A DNA stretch of 64,000 nt from Microbacterium gubbeenense DSM 15944 (GTDB lineage: Bacteria; Actinomycetota; Actinomycetes; Actinomycetales; Microbacteriaceae), in NCBI RefSeq assembly GCF_000422745.1, contig NZ_AUGQ01000007.1, positions 1 to 64,000 of the forward strand, read 5' to 3'. Shown in pieces: positions 43,078-53,277 of the stretch (position 1 is its first letter; each line of letters starts with the position of its first letter). A model generated the notes under the pieces. It saw only the letters and a program-made list of their open reading frames with translations, was not told the origin of the DNA and ran no database searches. A program made the translations under genes and the position numbers.

Positions 43078-44664
43078 GTGACCGAACCGGACATGACGAC
43101 CACCGCAGGCAAGATCCAGGACCTGCGCAACCGCTACGACCAGGCCGTTGTCGAGCCTGAGAAGGTGGCTGCCGAGAAGCAGCACGCCAAGGGCAAGCAG
43201 ACGGCCCGCGAGCGCATCGAGCAGCTCATGGATCCGGGTAGCTTCGTCGAGCTCGACGAGTACGTCAGGCACCGCACGACCGCGTTCGGCATGGACAGGT
43301 CGCGCCCGTATGGCGACTCGGTCGTCACGGGCGTGGGGCGCATCCACAGCCGCGTCGTCGCGGTGTACTCGCAGGACTTCTCGACGTTCGGCGGATCCCT
43401 CGGCGAGGTCGCCGGCGACAAGATCCTGAAGGTCATGAAGTACGCGCTGCAGAACGGGCTGCCGATCATCGGCATCCTCGACTCGGGCGGCGCGCGCATC
43501 CAGGAGGGTGTGCTCGCGCTCGGGAAGTACGCCGAGATCTTCCGCCTCAACACACAGGCCTCGGGCGTGATCCCGCAGATCTCGATCGTCATGGGCCCCG
43601 CGGCCGGCGGCGCCGTGTATTCGCCCGCGCTGACCGACTTCGTGATCATGGTCGACAAGACGAGCCAGATGTTCGTGACCGGCCCCGACGTGATCAAGAC
43701 GGTCACGGGCGAGGACGTCGGCATGGAGGAGCTCGGCGGCGCGCACACGCACAACACCCGTTCGGGCGTGGCGCACTATCTCGCAGAGGATGAGGACGAC
43801 GCGATCGACTACGCGCGCACGCTGCTCGGCTACCTGCCCGACACGAACATGTCGGATCCGCCCGACTTCGCGTCCGACTTCGAGTTCGAGACGAACGATC
43901 TCGACCAGAAGCTCAACACCCTCATTCCCGATTCGCCGAACCAGCCCTACGACATCCACGAGGTGATCGAGGTCATCGCCGACGACGGCGAGTTCCTCGA
44001 GACGCAGCCGCTGTTCGCGCCGAACATCGTCGTCGGCTTCTCGCGGATCGAGGGCCGATCGGTCGGCATCATCGCGAACCAGCCGCAGCAGATGGCCGGC
44101 ACCCTCAACATCGAGGCCGGCGAGAAGGCCGCGCGCTTCATGCGATTCTGCGACGCGTTCTCGATCCCGGTCGTGACCCTCGTCGACGTTCCGGGCTACC
44201 TTCCCGGCACCGACCAGGAGTGGACGGGCGTGATCCGCCGCGGGGCGAAGCTGCTGTACGCGTACGCCGAGGCGACGGTGCCGCTCGTGACGATCATCCT
44301 GCGGAAGGCCTACGGCGGTGCGTACATCGTCATGGGATCCAAGCAGCTCGGCGCCGACGTGAACCTCGCGTGGCCGTCGGCAGAGATCGCCGTGATGGGC
44401 GGCCAGGGCGCCGTCAACATCCTGTACCGGGGCGAGATCAAGCGCGCCGAGGAGGCCGGCGAGGACGTGCAGGCGGTGCGCACGAAGCTCGCAGACGAGT
44501 ACACCTACTCGGTGGCCTCGCCGTTCCTCGCGGCCGAGCGCGGCGAGCTCGACGGCGTCATCGAGCCGGCGCAGACGCGCGTCATGATCGCGAAGGCGCT
44601 GCGCTCGCTGCGCCGCAAGCGCGTCGAGCTTCCGCCCAAGAAGCACGGGAACATTCCGCTGTGA
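43078..44664 (+). CDS. Acyl-CoA carboxylase beta subunit (AccD5-like carboxyltransferase)
   Basis: 528 residues from GTG 43078 (GGTGGAA upstream); an ATG at 43093 is the shorter option. Both crotonase-like carboxyltransferase domains are intact: [26 protein letters not shown] and [22 protein letters not shown] in the N-half, FDVPGY-type [75 protein letters not shown] in the C-half. It transfers CO2 to propionyl- or acetyl-CoA, giving malonyl/methylmalonyl units for lipid synthesis. Operon with the epsilon subunit and birA. Confidence 0.95.
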   Translation: MTEPDMTTTAGKIQDLRNRYDQAVVEPEKVAAEKQHAKGKQTARERIEQLMDPGSFVELDEYVRHRTTAFGMDRSRPYGDSVVTGVGRIHSRVVAVYSQDFSTFGGSLGEVAGDKILKVMKYALQNGLPIIGILDSGGARIQEGVLALGKYAEIFRLNTQASGVIPQISIVMGPAAGGAVYSPALTDFVIMVDKTSQMFVTGPDVIKTVTGEDVGMEELGGAHTHNTRSGVAHYLAEDEDDAIDYARTLLGYLPDTNMSDPPDFASDFEFETNDLDQKLNTLIPDSPNQPYDIHEVIEVIADDGEFLETQPLFAPNIVVGFSRIEGRSVGIIANQPQQMAGTLNIEAGEKAARFMRFCDAFSIPVVTLVDVPGYLPGTDQEWTGVIRRGAKLLYAYAEATVPLVTIILRKAYGGAYIVMGSKQLGADVNLAWPSAEIAVMGGQGAVNILYRGEIKRAEEAGEDVQAVRTKLADEYTYSVASPFLAAERGELDGVIEPAQTRVMIAKALRSLRRKRVELPPKKHGNIPL

Positions 44665-44861
44665 CCGAGAACCCGATGGTGCGCGTCGCGGGCGGAAGCC
44701 CGACCGACGAAGAGCTGGCGGCGATCGTCACGGTTGTGAGCGAGCACTACGAGCAGGAGGCCTCGACCGCGACGATCACGGACGAGCCCGTCGATCGCTG
44801 GTCGCGGTCGCTGCGCATGCGCGACACCCGGCGCCGCGAGTGGGGCAGGTTCGCAGGATGA
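44661..44861 (+). CDS. Acyl-CoA carboxylase epsilon subunit (AccE-like)
   Basis: 66 residues from GTG 44661 overlapping the beta-subunit stop by four bases. The sequence [24 protein letters not shown] matches the start of actinobacterial epsilon subunits, and the end ([20 protein letters not shown]) the conserved basic tail with W and RR. It stabilises the carboxylase holoenzyme. The same frame carries a longer chance reading on its 5' side which is a shadow of the beta subunit. Overlaps birA by four bases. Confidence 0.85.
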   Translation: MTENPMVRVAGGSPTDEELAAIVTVVSEHYEQEASTATITDEPVDRWSRSLRMRDTRRREWGRFAG

Positions 44862-45589
44862 GCGCGGAGGGCGCCGCCGCGCCGCACGTCGTGGAGGTTC
44901 CCGTCAGCGAGTCGACGAACGCGGAGCTCGTCGCGGCGCTGCAGTCGGGCGAGTCCTGGCCGCACCTCGGCGCGCTCGTCACCCGCGATCAGCGATCCGG
45001 GCGGGGCCGTCTCGACCGCGAGTGGGTCGCGCCCGCGGGCACGGCGCTCGCGATCTCGGTCGTCCTGCGGGTCGGCACGGTGCCGGACGAGCGCCGCGGA
45101 TGGATCCCGCTCGTCGCGGGCGCGGCGATGGTCGATGCGATCGGCGCGCAGCTTCCCGGCGCCGGCGTGAAGTGGCCGAACGACGTGCTCGTCGATGGCC
45201 GGAAGATCTGCGGGATTCTCGCGCAGGTCGCCGATTTCGACACGATCGTGGTCGGAAGCGGCGTGAATACGCGGATGACAGCCGGACAGCTGCCGGTCGA
45301 GACGGCGACTTCGTTCGCCGCGCGCGGCGTCGTGGTCGATGAAGAACGGCTCATCGCCGACTATCTGCGCCGCCTGGGCGAGCTGGTCGACGCACTCGGG
45401 CGCGGATCCGTGCGCGACATCGTCGCGGAGCGCTGCGTGACGATCGGGCAGCGCGTGACGGCGCACCTGCCGGGCGGCGAACGCATCACCGGTCGCGCGA
45501 TGGGCCTCGACGAGTTGGGCCACCTGCTCATCGACGGCGCCTCGCGCCCTATCGCGGTCGGCGACATCGTGCACCTCCGCCCTGCCTGA
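44858..45589 (+). CDS. birA: Biotin-[acetyl-CoA-carboxylase] ligase
   Basis: 243 residues, lacking the N-terminal repressor HTH, so a group I ligase. The start ATG 44858 overlaps the AccE stop (ATGA). Motifs: SESTNAELVAAL, TRDQRSGRGRLDREWVAPAGTALAISV (biotinyl-AMP loop), VKWPNDVLVDGRKICGILAQV and VVGSGVNTRM, then a small C-terminal barrel. It attaches biotin to the BCCP domain encoded at 39.2-41.0 kb. Confidence 0.94.
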   Translation: MSAEGAAAPHVVEVPVSESTNAELVAALQSGESWPHLGALVTRDQRSGRGRLDREWVAPAGTALAISVVLRVGTVPDERRGWIPLVAGAAMVDAIGAQLPGAGVKWPNDVLVDGRKICGILAQVADFDTIVVGSGVNTRMTAGQLPVETATSFAARGVVVDEERLIADYLRRLGELVDALGRGSVRDIVAERCVTIGQRVTAHLPGGERITGRAMGLDELGHLLIDGASRPIAVGDIVHLRPA

Positions 45590-45597
45590 ACCTATCG

Positions 45598-45650
45598 GTC
45601 TCCCCGTTGGAGCTGCTCTGACGGCCGGATAACCGCGTCGATCGGGACAT
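45598..45650. repeat. Palindromic intergenic repeat, copy 2
   Basis: Related to the element at 3748-3799: it shares TCCCCGTTGGAGC, a TGA-GGC block and the terminal CGGGACAT, with about 70% identity overall and one indel. Its outer arms no longer pair perfectly. It starts eight bases after the birA stop and lies between two plus-strand genes, so it need not be a terminator. Confidence 0.6.
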
Positions 45651-45706
45651 GGTGGGGGAGGGCGCGCCGCGCCCGGATTCCGAGCGGCGCGAGAGAGGAT
45701 GGGCGC

Positions 45707-46225
45707 ATGGATCAGCACGAGCTCCGCATCGCCACGTTCCGGCGCGGGTCGGCGTGGCTCGTGCTCCCGGCGATCCTCCTGATCGCCACGGCCGGGGCGG
45801 CGGCGTATTTCTTCACGAACCTCCCCGCGCCGTTCGAGGACTGGATGCTCCTGGCCGCCGCGGCCGCCATCGTGCTGTTCGCGGTCGTGCTGCCATGGTG
45901 GGTCTGGGCCTCGCGGAGCTACATCGTCACGACGCGTCGCGTGATCGAAACGCGCGGACTCCTGATCCGCCGCCGCCGCGAGATCCTGCACCAGGCCGGC
46001 TACATGATCGAGGTGTCGCGGGGTCCGCTGCAGCGCATGCTCGGCCGCGGCACGCTCTCGCTCGGCACGGGGGACGGCGGCATCGAGATGCGCGATGTGC
46101 ACTCGCCCAAACTCGTGCGCGAGACGCTCAGCGATCAGATCGAGGTCTGCCAGATCCTCGCGCATCGCCAGGCGCAGCAGCAGGCGGCGAGCCCGTACCT
46201 GCATCACGATGTGCCCGTGACCTGA
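45707..46225 (+). CDS. PH-domain (bPH2) membrane protein
   Basis: 172 residues. Two membrane spans (AWLVLPAILLIATAGAAAYFF and WMLLAAAAAIVLFAVVLPWWVWA) precede a bacterial PH domain: SRSYIVTTRRVIETRGLLIRRRREILHQAGYMIEVSRGPLQRMLGRGTLSLGTGDGG, the bPH2 pattern. The C-terminal tail is polar and Gln-rich. Function unknown; such proteins are membrane-associated and typically sit beside birA/purK in related actinobacteria. 13 bases before purK. Confidence 0.85.
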   Translation: MDQHELRIATFRRGSAWLVLPAILLIATAGAAAYFFTNLPAPFEDWMLLAAAAAIVLFAVVLPWWVWASRSYIVTTRRVIETRGLLIRRRREILHQAGYMIEVSRGPLQRMLGRGTLSLGTGDGGIEMRDVHSPKLVRETLSDQIEVCQILAHRQAQQQAASPYLHHDVPVT

Positions 46226-46238
46226 AACAATAGGGGTT

Positions 46239-47360
46239 ATGACGAAGCGTGTCGGTGTGATCGGCGGCGGCCAGCTGGCCAGGATGATGATTGCTCCGGC
46301 GAGCGAACTCGGGATCGAGATCCGAGTGCTCGCCGAGCAGGACGGCATGTCGGCCGCGCTCGCGGCGACCGCCACGGGCGATTATCGCGACCTCGAGATG
46401 GTGCGGGCGTTCGCGCTCGACGTCGATGTCATTACGTTCGACCACGAGCACGTGCCGCAGGACGTCCTGCGCGCGCTGATCGCCGACGGCACAGCCGTCC
46501 ACCCGGGCCCCGATGCGCTGCAATACGCGCAGGACAAGCTCGTCATGCGCGCGAAGCTCGCCGAGATCGGCGCCCCGCAGCCCGACTGGGCCGGCGTCTC
46601 GACCCGCGAGGAGCTGCAGGCGTTCATCGACGAGCACGGCGGTCGTGCGGTCGTGAAGACCCCGCGCGGGGGGTACGACGGCAAGGGCGTACGGGTGATC
46701 GGATCCGCCGACGAGGCCGCCGACTGGTTCGATGCGTTCGCGGGCGAGCGGATCCTCGTCGAGGAGCTCGTCGACTTCCGCCGCGAGCTCGCGCAGCAGG
46801 TCGCCCGTCGCCCGTCAGGAGAGATGGCCCCGTTTCCGGTCGTCGAGACGGTGCAGAAGGACGGCGTGTGCTCCGAGGTCTTCGCGCCGGCCCCGCACGC
46901 GTCCGAGCGCACGATCGAGATCGCAGCGCGAATCGGCACCGAGATCGCCGAGGCGCTCGGGGTGACCGGCATGTTCGCGGTCGAGCTGTTCGAGACGACC
47001 GATGAGCGGCTGCTCGTGAACGAGCTGGCGATGCGCCCGCACAACAGCGGGCACTGGACGCAGGACGGCGCGGTGACGAGCCAGTTCGAGCAGCACCTGC
47101 GCGCGGTGCTCGACCTGCCGCTCGGCGCGGCGGATCCTGTCGCCGAGGCGACCTGCATGATCAACATCCTCGGCGGGCCCGCGGGCATCGATATCGACGA
47201 GCGATTCGGCGCCGCGATGCGGGCGCAGCCGGCGGCGAAGATCCACACCTACGGAAAGTCGGCGCGCCCGGGCCGCAAGGTCGGACACATCAACGTCGTG
47301 GGCGACAGCATCGACGACGCCGTATACGTCGCCCGCGCCGCAGCCGCCCACTTCGAATGA
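46239..47360 (+). CDS. purK: 5-(carboxyamino)imidazole ribonucleotide synthase
   Basis: 373 residues, ATP-grasp. GVIGGGQLARMMIAPASELGI at the N-terminus, FDHEHVPQDVL, VKTPRGGYDGKGVRVIG (ATP-binding), FRRELAQQVARRPSGEMAPFPVVETVQKDGVC, LLVNELAMRPHNSGHWTQDGAVTSQFEQHLRAVL (hallmark) are all present. It makes N5-CAIR from AIR, bicarbonate and ATP in purine synthesis; PurE follows and rearranges the product. Confidence 0.95.
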   Translation: MTKRVGVIGGGQLARMMIAPASELGIEIRVLAEQDGMSAALAATATGDYRDLEMVRAFALDVDVITFDHEHVPQDVLRALIADGTAVHPGPDALQYAQDKLVMRAKLAEIGAPQPDWAGVSTREELQAFIDEHGGRAVVKTPRGGYDGKGVRVIGSADEAADWFDAFAGERILVEELVDFRRELAQQVARRPSGEMAPFPVVETVQKDGVCSEVFAPAPHASERTIEIAARIGTEIAEALGVTGMFAVELFETTDERLLVNELAMRPHNSGHWTQDGAVTSQFEQHLRAVLDLPLGAADPVAEATCMINILGGPAGIDIDERFGAAMRAQPAAKIHTYGKSARPGRKVGHINVVGDSIDDAVYVARAAAAHFE

Positions 47361-47408
47361 CGAGGCGTGGCACTGTCAGGAGATCACAAACTGGTCACAT
47401 ACCCTCGT

Positions 47409-47921
47409 ATGGTGCTTCACTCCTCTGAAAAGCCGCTCGTCGGCGTCGTGATGGGCTCGGACTCCGACTGGCGGATCATGCAGGACGCGTCCGCCGCGCT
47501 CACCGAGTTCGGCATCGCCCACGAGGTCGAGGTCGTGTCGGCCCACCGCACGCCCGACAAGCTCATGAGCTACGGGCGCGAGGCGCGAGGCCGCGGGCTC
47601 AAGGCGATCATCGCGGGCGCCGGCGGCGCCGCGCACCTTCCGGGCATGCTGGCCTCGCTCACGGCGCTGCCCGTCATCGGCGTTCCGGTCGAGCTCAAGA
47701 CGCTGGAGGGCCTCGACTCGCTCCTGTCGATCGTGCAGATGCCGGCGGGGATCCCCGTGGCGACGGTGTCGATCAACGGCGCGAAGAACGCGGGCCTCCT
47801 CGCCGCGCGGATCCTCGGATCCGGCGACGCCGACGTCGCCGATCGCGTCGAGTCCTACGCGAAGGAGCTCGAGCGCCAGGTCGACGAGAAGAACGCACGT
47901 CTCAAGGATTCTCTTTCGTGA
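47409..47921 (+). CDS. purE: N5-carboxyaminoimidazole ribonucleotide mutase
   Basis: 170 residues from ATG 47409, the expected length. A GTG at 47367 would add 14 residues. [49 protein letters not shown] and [28 protein letters not shown] contain the substrate-binding Ser-Asp-Ser-Asp and Ser-Ala-His motifs. It converts N5-CAIR to CAIR. The stop overlaps the LCP gene start. Confidence 0.95.
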   Translation: MVLHSSEKPLVGVVMGSDSDWRIMQDASAALTEFGIAHEVEVVSAHRTPDKLMSYGREARGRGLKAIIAGAGGAAHLPGMLASLTALPVIGVPVELKTLEGLDSLLSIVQMPAGIPVATVSINGAKNAGLLAARILGSGDADVADRVESYAKELERQVDEKNARLKDSLS

Positions 47922-49345
47922 CGCTCTCCGCCGAGCGCACGGCGGGATCGGTCATGAATCAGCGACCGATTCGCCGCCCCGACGCGGCGAACGTCAAGAT
48001 GATGACCCGCCGCGGCTGGTGGCTCGTCATCCTCAATTTCCTGATCCCCGGATCCGCGCAGGCGCTCGCCGGCAACCGGCGGCTCGGCCGGCTCGGGCTG
48101 CGGCTGACGCTCGTGATGTGGGTGCTCGTCGTCATCGCCGCGCTCGGCGCGCTGCTCTGGCGCACCGCCGCGCTCGCGGTCGTGACGTTCCGATTCACGC
48201 TCCCGATTCTTGCGGTGCTCCTCGCGGTCTACGCGGTCGTCTGGGTGATCCTCTCGATCGATACGCTGCGCCTCGTGCGCGTCGTGAGGACGCGCGCTCC
48301 GCAGCGATTCTTCATCCTCCTGTTGGGCCTGATCCTTGCGGCCGTGCAGGCGGTCACGGGCGTATTCGGCGTCAGCACGCTGATCACCTCGAGCGGATTC
48401 CTCAACGACAACTTCTCGAACGCCGCGCCGGTCGTGCCGCCGAGCGACGGCTATTACAACGTCCTGCTGCTCGGCGCCGATTCGGGTGAGGGGCGCGACT
48501 CGCTGCGCTACGACAGCATCTCCGTGATCTCGATCAACGCCGACACGGGCGCGATCACGATCACCGGCGTGCCGCGCGATCTCGAGCACGCCCCGTTCAG
48601 CGAGGGCAGCCCGATGCTCGCCGAGTACCCGACGCGCTTCGAGGGCCACGCGGATCCGGAATGCGGGTGGACGAGCGGGATCAACCAGCTCACGAACGCG
48701 GTCGCGTTCTGCCGCGAGGACGGCGGCGAGAGCCTGTATCCCGACGCGGAGAAGCACGACTCGCTCCCCGAGGTCGAGGCGACCAAGGACGCGGTCGAGG
48801 GGCTCACGGGCCTCGAGATTCCGTACTACGTCTCGATCGACATGCAGGGCTTCGCCGCGCTGATCGATGCGGTCGGCGGCGTGACCATCACGGTCGACGA
48901 GCGCCTCCCCGAGGGCGGCGGCCCCGCGTACGACGACCAGCCCGCGGAGGAATGGGCGACCGGGTGGATCGAGAAGGGGGAGCAGAAGATGAACGGCGAG
49001 ACCGCCCTCTGGTACGCCCGCTCCCGCTACACGACGAGCGACTGGGATCGCATGCAGCGTCAGCGCGAGCTGCAGACCGCGGTGCTCAGCCAGATGACGC
49101 CGCAGAACCTGCTCACGCGCCTCGAAGAGGTGGCGGATGCGGGCACGGCGGTGCTCGATACCGACGTGCCGCGCGCGCTGGTGCCGACGTTCCTCGACCT
49201 GGCCGTCGAGGCGCGCAAACAGGAGATGGGCTCGGTCGAGCTCAATCCCGATATGGGCGTCGACCAGATCGAGCCCGACGTCGCGCTGATCCAGCAGATG
49301 GTGCACGATGCCCTCCACCCCGCGACCGAGGCGCCGGCTGAGTGA
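47918..49345 (+). CDS. LytR-CpsA-Psr (LCP) family wall-glycopolymer transferase
   Basis: 475 residues from GTG 47918, overlapping the purE stop. About four hydrophobic spans occupy residues 30-150, more than the single span of classical LCP proteins. The extracellular LCP domain (about 180-420) shows [71 protein letters not shown] and [28 protein letters not shown], with the lipid-phosphate arginines and catalytic Asp. LCP enzymes ligate glycopolymers from a lipid carrier onto peptidoglycan. It opens the envelope locus, immediately before the first Wzm/Wzt exporter. Confidence 0.92.
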   Translation: MTLSAERTAGSVMNQRPIRRPDAANVKMMTRRGWWLVILNFLIPGSAQALAGNRRLGRLGLRLTLVMWVLVVIAALGALLWRTAALAVVTFRFTLPILAVLLAVYAVVWVILSIDTLRLVRVVRTRAPQRFFILLLGLILAAVQAVTGVFGVSTLITSSGFLNDNFSNAAPVVPPSDGYYNVLLLGADSGEGRDSLRYDSISVISINADTGAITITGVPRDLEHAPFSEGSPMLAEYPTRFEGHADPECGWTSGINQLTNAVAFCREDGGESLYPDAEKHDSLPEVEATKDAVEGLTGLEIPYYVSIDMQGFAALIDAVGGVTITVDERLPEGGGPAYDDQPAEEWATGWIEKGEQKMNGETALWYARSRYTTSDWDRMQRQRELQTAVLSQMTPQNLLTRLEEVADAGTAVLDTDVPRALVPTFLDLAVEARKQEMGSVELNPDMGVDQIEPDVALIQQMVHDALHPATEAPAE

Positions 49346-49424
49346 GCGCTCCCAGACTCCCGCGGTCCCGGGCGATAGGATCCGATGTGACCTTCCGCGT
49401 TCGACCCCTGCGAGGCGCGTTCCT

Positions 49425-50297
49425 GTGACGAGTATCGACCTGAGTGAATATGACGTGCCCGGCCGCGGGCGCGGGCTGGCGGACGTCGTCCGCTGGCGCT
49501 ACCTGCTGCGGCTGCTGATCCGCAAGGGCACGGCCACCCGCTACCGCAACTCGGTGCTCGGGTGGACGTGGTCGTACGTCAAGCCGCTGGTGCAGTTCTT
49601 CATCTACTTCGCGGTGATGGGCGTCATCTTCGGCATGGACCGGGGCACCGACAACTACCCGCTGTATCTGTTCTCGGGCTTCATCACGGTGCAGTTCTTC
49701 AACGAAGCGTTCGGAAACGCCACGAGCTCGGTCGTCGGAAACAAGGCGCTCGTCAAGAAGATCTATCTTCCGCGCGAGCTGTTCCCGATCGCGGCGACGG
49801 CCGGCGCGTTCGTACACTTCCTGCCGCAGCTCGCGATCCTGCTCGTCGTGGCGTTCGTTTACGGGTGGGTGCCCGGCATCCTGAACCTCGGCGCGATCCT
49901 GCTCGGGCTGCTGATCATCGCGCTCATCGCCTTCGGCCTCGGGCTGCTGTTCGCGGGCATCAACGTGCGCTTCCGCGACATCGAGAACTTCGGTGAGGTC
50001 ATCCGCCAGCTCGCGACGTGGGCATCGCCCGTGCTCTACACCTGGCAGCTGATCGAGGAGCATCTCGGCGACGTCATGTTGTACGTCTACATGTGCAACC
50101 CGATCACGGTCGCCGTCGAGCTGATGCACTACGGCTTCTGGAAGCCGACCGTCGAGGAGCACGCCGGAGGATGGGTCGGTTTCGCCCCGCACTTCGGCGA
50201 GCATGTCGGCATCGCCATCATCATCAGCATCGTCATCGTCGTGATCGGACAGGTCACGTTCCGCCGCTTCGAGAGCACCTTCGCCCAGGATCTATGA
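49425..50297 (+). CDS. wzm: Polysaccharide ABC exporter permease Wzm (first copy)
   Basis: 290 residues from GTG 49425. The ABC2 polysaccharide-export fold has six spans; the N-terminal amphipathic part RYRNSVLGWTWSYVKPLVQFFIYFAVMGVIFGM and the loop LVKKIYLPRELFPIAATAGAFVHFLPQLAIL are Wzm-type hallmarks, and LLFAGINVRFRDIENFGEVIRQLATWASPVLYTW follows. It exports an undecaprenyl- or lipid-linked glycan with the ATPase encoded directly downstream, with which it overlaps by four bases. The Arg-rich upstream reading frame (49308-49424) is not part of the gene. Confidence 0.93.
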   Translation: MTSIDLSEYDVPGRGRGLADVVRWRYLLRLLIRKGTATRYRNSVLGWTWSYVKPLVQFFIYFAVMGVIFGMDRGTDNYPLYLFSGFITVQFFNEAFGNATSSVVGNKALVKKIYLPRELFPIAATAGAFVHFLPQLAILLVVAFVYGWVPGILNLGAILLGLLIIALIAFGLGLLFAGINVRFRDIENFGEVIRQLATWASPVLYTWQLIEEHLGDVMLYVYMCNPITVAVELMHYGFWKPTVEEHAGGWVGFAPHFGEHVGIAIIISIVIVVIGQVTFRRFESTFAQDL

Positions 50298-51058
50298 TGT
50301 CGAACACTCTGCAGCAGACCTCGGACAGGACGCCGGCGATCATCGTCGACCGCGTGACGAAGCGCTTCATGAAGCGCAACACGCACTCGCTCAAGGAGGG
50401 CTTCGTCAGCTGGACGAAGAAGAAGAAGGTGCGCGCCGATCACTTCGAGGCGCTCCAGGACGTCAGCTTCCAGGTCGGGGAGGGTGAGGCCGTCGCGGTG
50501 CTCGGCTTCAACGGATCAGGCAAGTCGACGACGCTCAAGATGGTCTCCGGAGTGATGGCGCCCGACGAAGGCCGCGTGTTCACGAAGGGCCGCGTCGCGG
50601 GACTGATCGAGGTCGGCGCGGGTTTCCACCCCGACCTGTCCGGGCGCGAGAACGTCTACCTGAACGCCGCGATCCTCGGCATGCAGAAGCACGAGATCGA
50701 CGAGCGCTTCGACGACATCGTCGCGTGGAGCGAGATCGGTGACTTCATCGACCAGGAGGTCAAGAACTACTCGTCGGGCATGTTCATGCGCCTGGCATTC
50801 TCGGTGGCGATCCACGTCGATGCCGACGTGCTGCTCGTCGACGAGGTGCTCTCGGTCGGTGATGCGCCGTTCCGCGAGAAATGCAATCAGAAGATGAAGG
50901 AGCTCACCGAGAAGGGCGTGACGATGCTCATCGTCAGCCACAACATGGGCACCGTCCAAGACCTCTGCACGCGCGGCATCGTGATCCACGAGCACAAGGT
51001 GCTCTTCGACGGCCCGATCAAGGACGCCGTCAAGGTCATCCGGGAGACCCCGCACTGA
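50294..51058 (+). CDS. wzt: Polysaccharide ABC exporter ATPase Wzt (first copy)
   Basis: 254 residues from ATG 50294 (a second ATG follows directly). Walker A is GFNGSGKST, the Wzt-type region IEVGAGFHPDLSGRENVYLNAAILGM, the signature KNYSSGMFMRLAFSVA and Walker B VLLVDEVLSVGDAPFREKC, then the switch VSHNMGTVQ. The C-terminal carbohydrate-binding domain of O-antigen Wzt is absent, as in teichoic-acid TagH-like and many actinobacterial exporters. Its stop is 12 bases from the convergent glycosyltransferase. Confidence 0.93.
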   Translation: MMSNTLQQTSDRTPAIIVDRVTKRFMKRNTHSLKEGFVSWTKKKKVRADHFEALQDVSFQVGEGEAVAVLGFNGSGKSTTLKMVSGVMAPDEGRVFTKGRVAGLIEVGAGFHPDLSGRENVYLNAAILGMQKHEIDERFDDIVAWSEIGDFIDQEVKNYSSGMFMRLAFSVAIHVDADVLLVDEVLSVGDAPFREKCNQKMKELTEKGVTMLIVSHNMGTVQDLCTRGIVIHEHKVLFDGPIKDAVKVIRETPH

Positions 51059-51070
51059 GCGGGCGCCGCG

Positions 51071-51979
51071 CTACTTCCTGAACTTCGACTTCAGCACGCG
51101 GAGGGCGCGCTCGGGGAGGCTGTAGCGCTCGATGTCGGTGCGGATGCGGTCTTCCATCTCGACCAGACGCTGGTCGATGAACTTCGTCAGATACAGCGGC
51201 AGGCCCGGGCCGTTCTTCGCGACCCAGGCGCGCAGGGCCTCGTCGCGCAGCTGCGCGTCGATCTTGGCGTGCTCGTCGTTGCTCGAGATGACGCTGTTGC
51301 CGTCGGATCCGGCCGACGCGGGGCGCTGGTGCCAGTAGGCGAGCGGCTTGTCATCGTCGAGGTACTCGAGCGCGCCCTTCGTGAGCACCTTCAGCGCGAA
51401 GTTCCAGTCGCCGACGACGGGCAGGCGCTCGTCGTAGAGCCCCAGTTCGTCGTGCAGGGTGCGCCGGTAGACGAACCCGATCGGCACGAAGCGATTGTGC
51501 AGCATGGTGTCGCCGAGCGTCGGCGCCGTCAAGTGCTGCTGGAAGACCTCGCGGCCGAGCTCGACGTAGTCGCCGCCCTCGACTCTTTCCCACACGATCT
51601 CGATCTTCGACACGACGCCGCCGCGCTTGTCGTTCTTCTCGCTGTCGAGGTAGTCGGCCGCCCGCTCGAGGAACGACGGGTGCCACGAGTCGTCGTCGTC
51701 GTGCAGGACGAGGTAGGGCGCCGTCGTCGTGAGGACTCCCGCGTTCGCGCTCGCCCAGCGCCCGTGCGACTCCTGGCGATGCAGCACGCGGACCTGCTCG
51801 CGCAGCTTCTCGGGAACGCGCGCGACCATCGCATCGACGGCTGCGGGATCGCCGCCATCGTTGACGACGACGCACTCCCAGTCGGACAGCGTCTGCGCGG
51901 TGATGCTGCGCAGCGCGCGGTCGAGGAACCGCGGACGATCCTTCGTGCGAACGACGATCGCGACGCGCGGCTCGGTCAT
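51071..51979 (-). CDS. Glycosyltransferase family 2
   Basis: 302 residues. A GT-A nucleotide-sugar fold is clear from VAIVVRTKDRPRFLDRALRSITAQTLSDWECVVVNDGGD, YLVLHDDDDSWHPSFLERA (DDDD metal motif) and VGDWNFALKVLTKGALEYLDDD. The C-terminal basic amphipathic tail suggests membrane association. It overlaps the UDP-glucose dehydrogenase stop by four bases and is co-transcribed with it, so UDP-glucuronate is a possible donor but not demonstrated. Confidence 0.88.
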   Translation of the reverse strand: MTEPRVAIVVRTKDRPRFLDRALRSITAQTLSDWECVVVNDGGDPAAVDAMVARVPEKLREQVRVLHRQESHGRWASANAGVLTTTAPYLVLHDDDDSWHPSFLERAADYLDSEKNDKRGGVVSKIEIVWERVEGGDYVELGREVFQQHLTAPTLGDTMLHNRFVPIGFVYRRTLHDELGLYDERLPVVGDWNFALKVLTKGALEYLDDDKPLAYWHQRPASAGSDGNSVISSNDEHAKIDAQLRDEALRAWVAKNGPGLPLYLTKFIDQRLVEMEDRIRTDIERYSLPERALRVLKSKFRK

Positions 51980-53277
51980 CGGCCCATGCCCGTGTACGTC
52001 CAGCCGGCGTCTCGCCAGGCTGCCGGGTCGAGGATGTTGCGTCCGTCGAAGATGACGGGACGGGCGACCTTCGCGAGCGTCTCGGCCGGGTCGAGGGCTT
52101 TGAACTGCTTCCACTCGGTGACCACGACGACGGCTTCGGATCCGTCAAGTGCGGTCTCGAGGGAGTCGGCGTAGTTCAGCTGCGGGTGCGCGCGGCGTGC
52201 GGTGTCCATCGCCTCGGGGTCGTACGAGACGACCTCGGCACCGAGACCCTTGAGGCGGACGGCGACGTCGAGGGCGGGGGAGTCGCGGATGTCGTCACTG
52301 TCGGGCTTGAAGGCGAGGCCGAGCACCGTCACGCGGTGTCCAAACACCTGTCCGTCGAACGAATCGACGACGAGGTCGACGACGCGTTGCCGGCGGCGGA
52401 GGTTGATCTCATCGACCTGCTTCAGGAACGCGACGGATTCGCCTTTGCCGAGTTCTTCGGCGCGGGCGGTGAAGGCGCGGATGTCTTTGGGGAGGCACCC
52501 GCCACCGAACCCGACGCCGGCGTTGAGGAACTTCCGGCCGATTCTTTCGTCGTGTCCGATCGCGTCGGCGAGCTGGGTGACGTCTGCTCCGGTGACCTCT
52601 GAGATTTCGGCCATGGCGTTGATGAAGCTGATCTTCGTGGCGAGGAAACTGTTGGCGGCGACTTTGACGAGTTCCGCGGTGGGCTGGTTGGTGACCAGGC
52701 GGGGGGTGCCGCGGTCGAGGATCGTCGCGTAGACGTTGTCGAGGGTGGCGGTGTCTTCGTCGCGGGTGGCGTCGGTGACGCCGTAGACGAGCCGGTCGGG
52801 GTCGACGGTGTCTTTGATCGCGAATCCTTCGCGGAGGAACTCCGGGTTCCACGCGAGACGCACGCCCTTTGTCGCGGCGAGTTCGGTGAGTCTCGCGGCG
52901 GTGCCGACGGGGACGGTCGACTTCCCGGCGATGAGGGATCCGGGCTTGGCGTGTTCGAGGATCGCGTCGGTGGCGGCGTTCACGTAGGTCATGTCGGCGC
53001 CCTGGGCGCCGGAGCGTTGCGGGGTGCCGACGCCGATGAAGTGGACCTCGGCGTCAGCGAGGTCGGAGTAGTCGGTGGAGAACGTGAGCCGCCCGGAGGC
53101 GAGCCCGTCCTTCAAGACGTCGACGAGTCCGGGTTCGTGGAAGGGGGGTTCTCCGGCGGCGAGTTTCGCGATCTTGGCCTCGTCGACGTCGATGCCGACG
53201 ACGGTGTGGCCGAGGGATGCCATCGAGGCTGCGTGGACCGCGCCGAGGTACCCACATCCGATCACGCTCAACTGCAT
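51976..53277 (-). CDS. ugd: UDP-glucose 6-dehydrogenase
   Basis: 433 residues from ATG 53277 with AAGGAG upstream; a further start 18 bases upstream was not used. NAD fold LSVIGCGYLGAVHAASMASLGHTVVGIDVD, GVGTPQ, GKSTVPVGT, EFLREGFAIKDTVDPDRLVYG, catalytic Cys in GVGFGGGCLPKDIRAF, and GLAFKPDSDDIRDSPALDV. It makes UDP-glucuronic acid, a precursor of acidic (teichuronic) wall glycans. Divergent from the glycosyltransferase at 53367. Confidence 0.95.
   Translation of the reverse strand: MQLSVIGCGYLGAVHAASMASLGHTVVGIDVDEAKIAKLAAGEPPFHEPGLVDVLKDGLASGRLTFSTDYSDLADAEVHFIGVGTPQRSGAQGADMTYVNAATDAILEHAKPGSLIAGKSTVPVGTAARLTELAATKGVRLAWNPEFLREGFAIKDTVDPDRLVYGVTDATRDEDTATLDNVYATILDRGTPRLVTNQPTAELVKVAANSFLATKISFINAMAEISEVTGADVTQLADAIGHDERIGRKFLNAGVGFGGGCLPKDIRAFTARAEELGKGESVAFLKQVDEINLRRRQRVVDLVVDSFDGQVFGHRVTVLGLAFKPDSDDIRDSPALDVAVRLKGLGAEVVSYDPEAMDTARRAHPQLNYADSLETALDGSEAVVVVTEWKQFKALDPAETLAKVARPVIFDGRNILDPAAWRDAGWTYTGMGR

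Noticed and set aside
44220..44660. Longer version of the AccE frame on its 5' side
   Set aside because: It overlaps the highly conserved carboxyltransferase in another frame and has shadow composition; AccE begins at the overlapping GTG 44661.
49308..49424. N-terminal extension of the first Wzm permease
   Set aside because: The extension is Arg/Pro-rich shadow of the LCP gene end and intergenic DNA; the GTG at 49425 gives the normal Wzm length.
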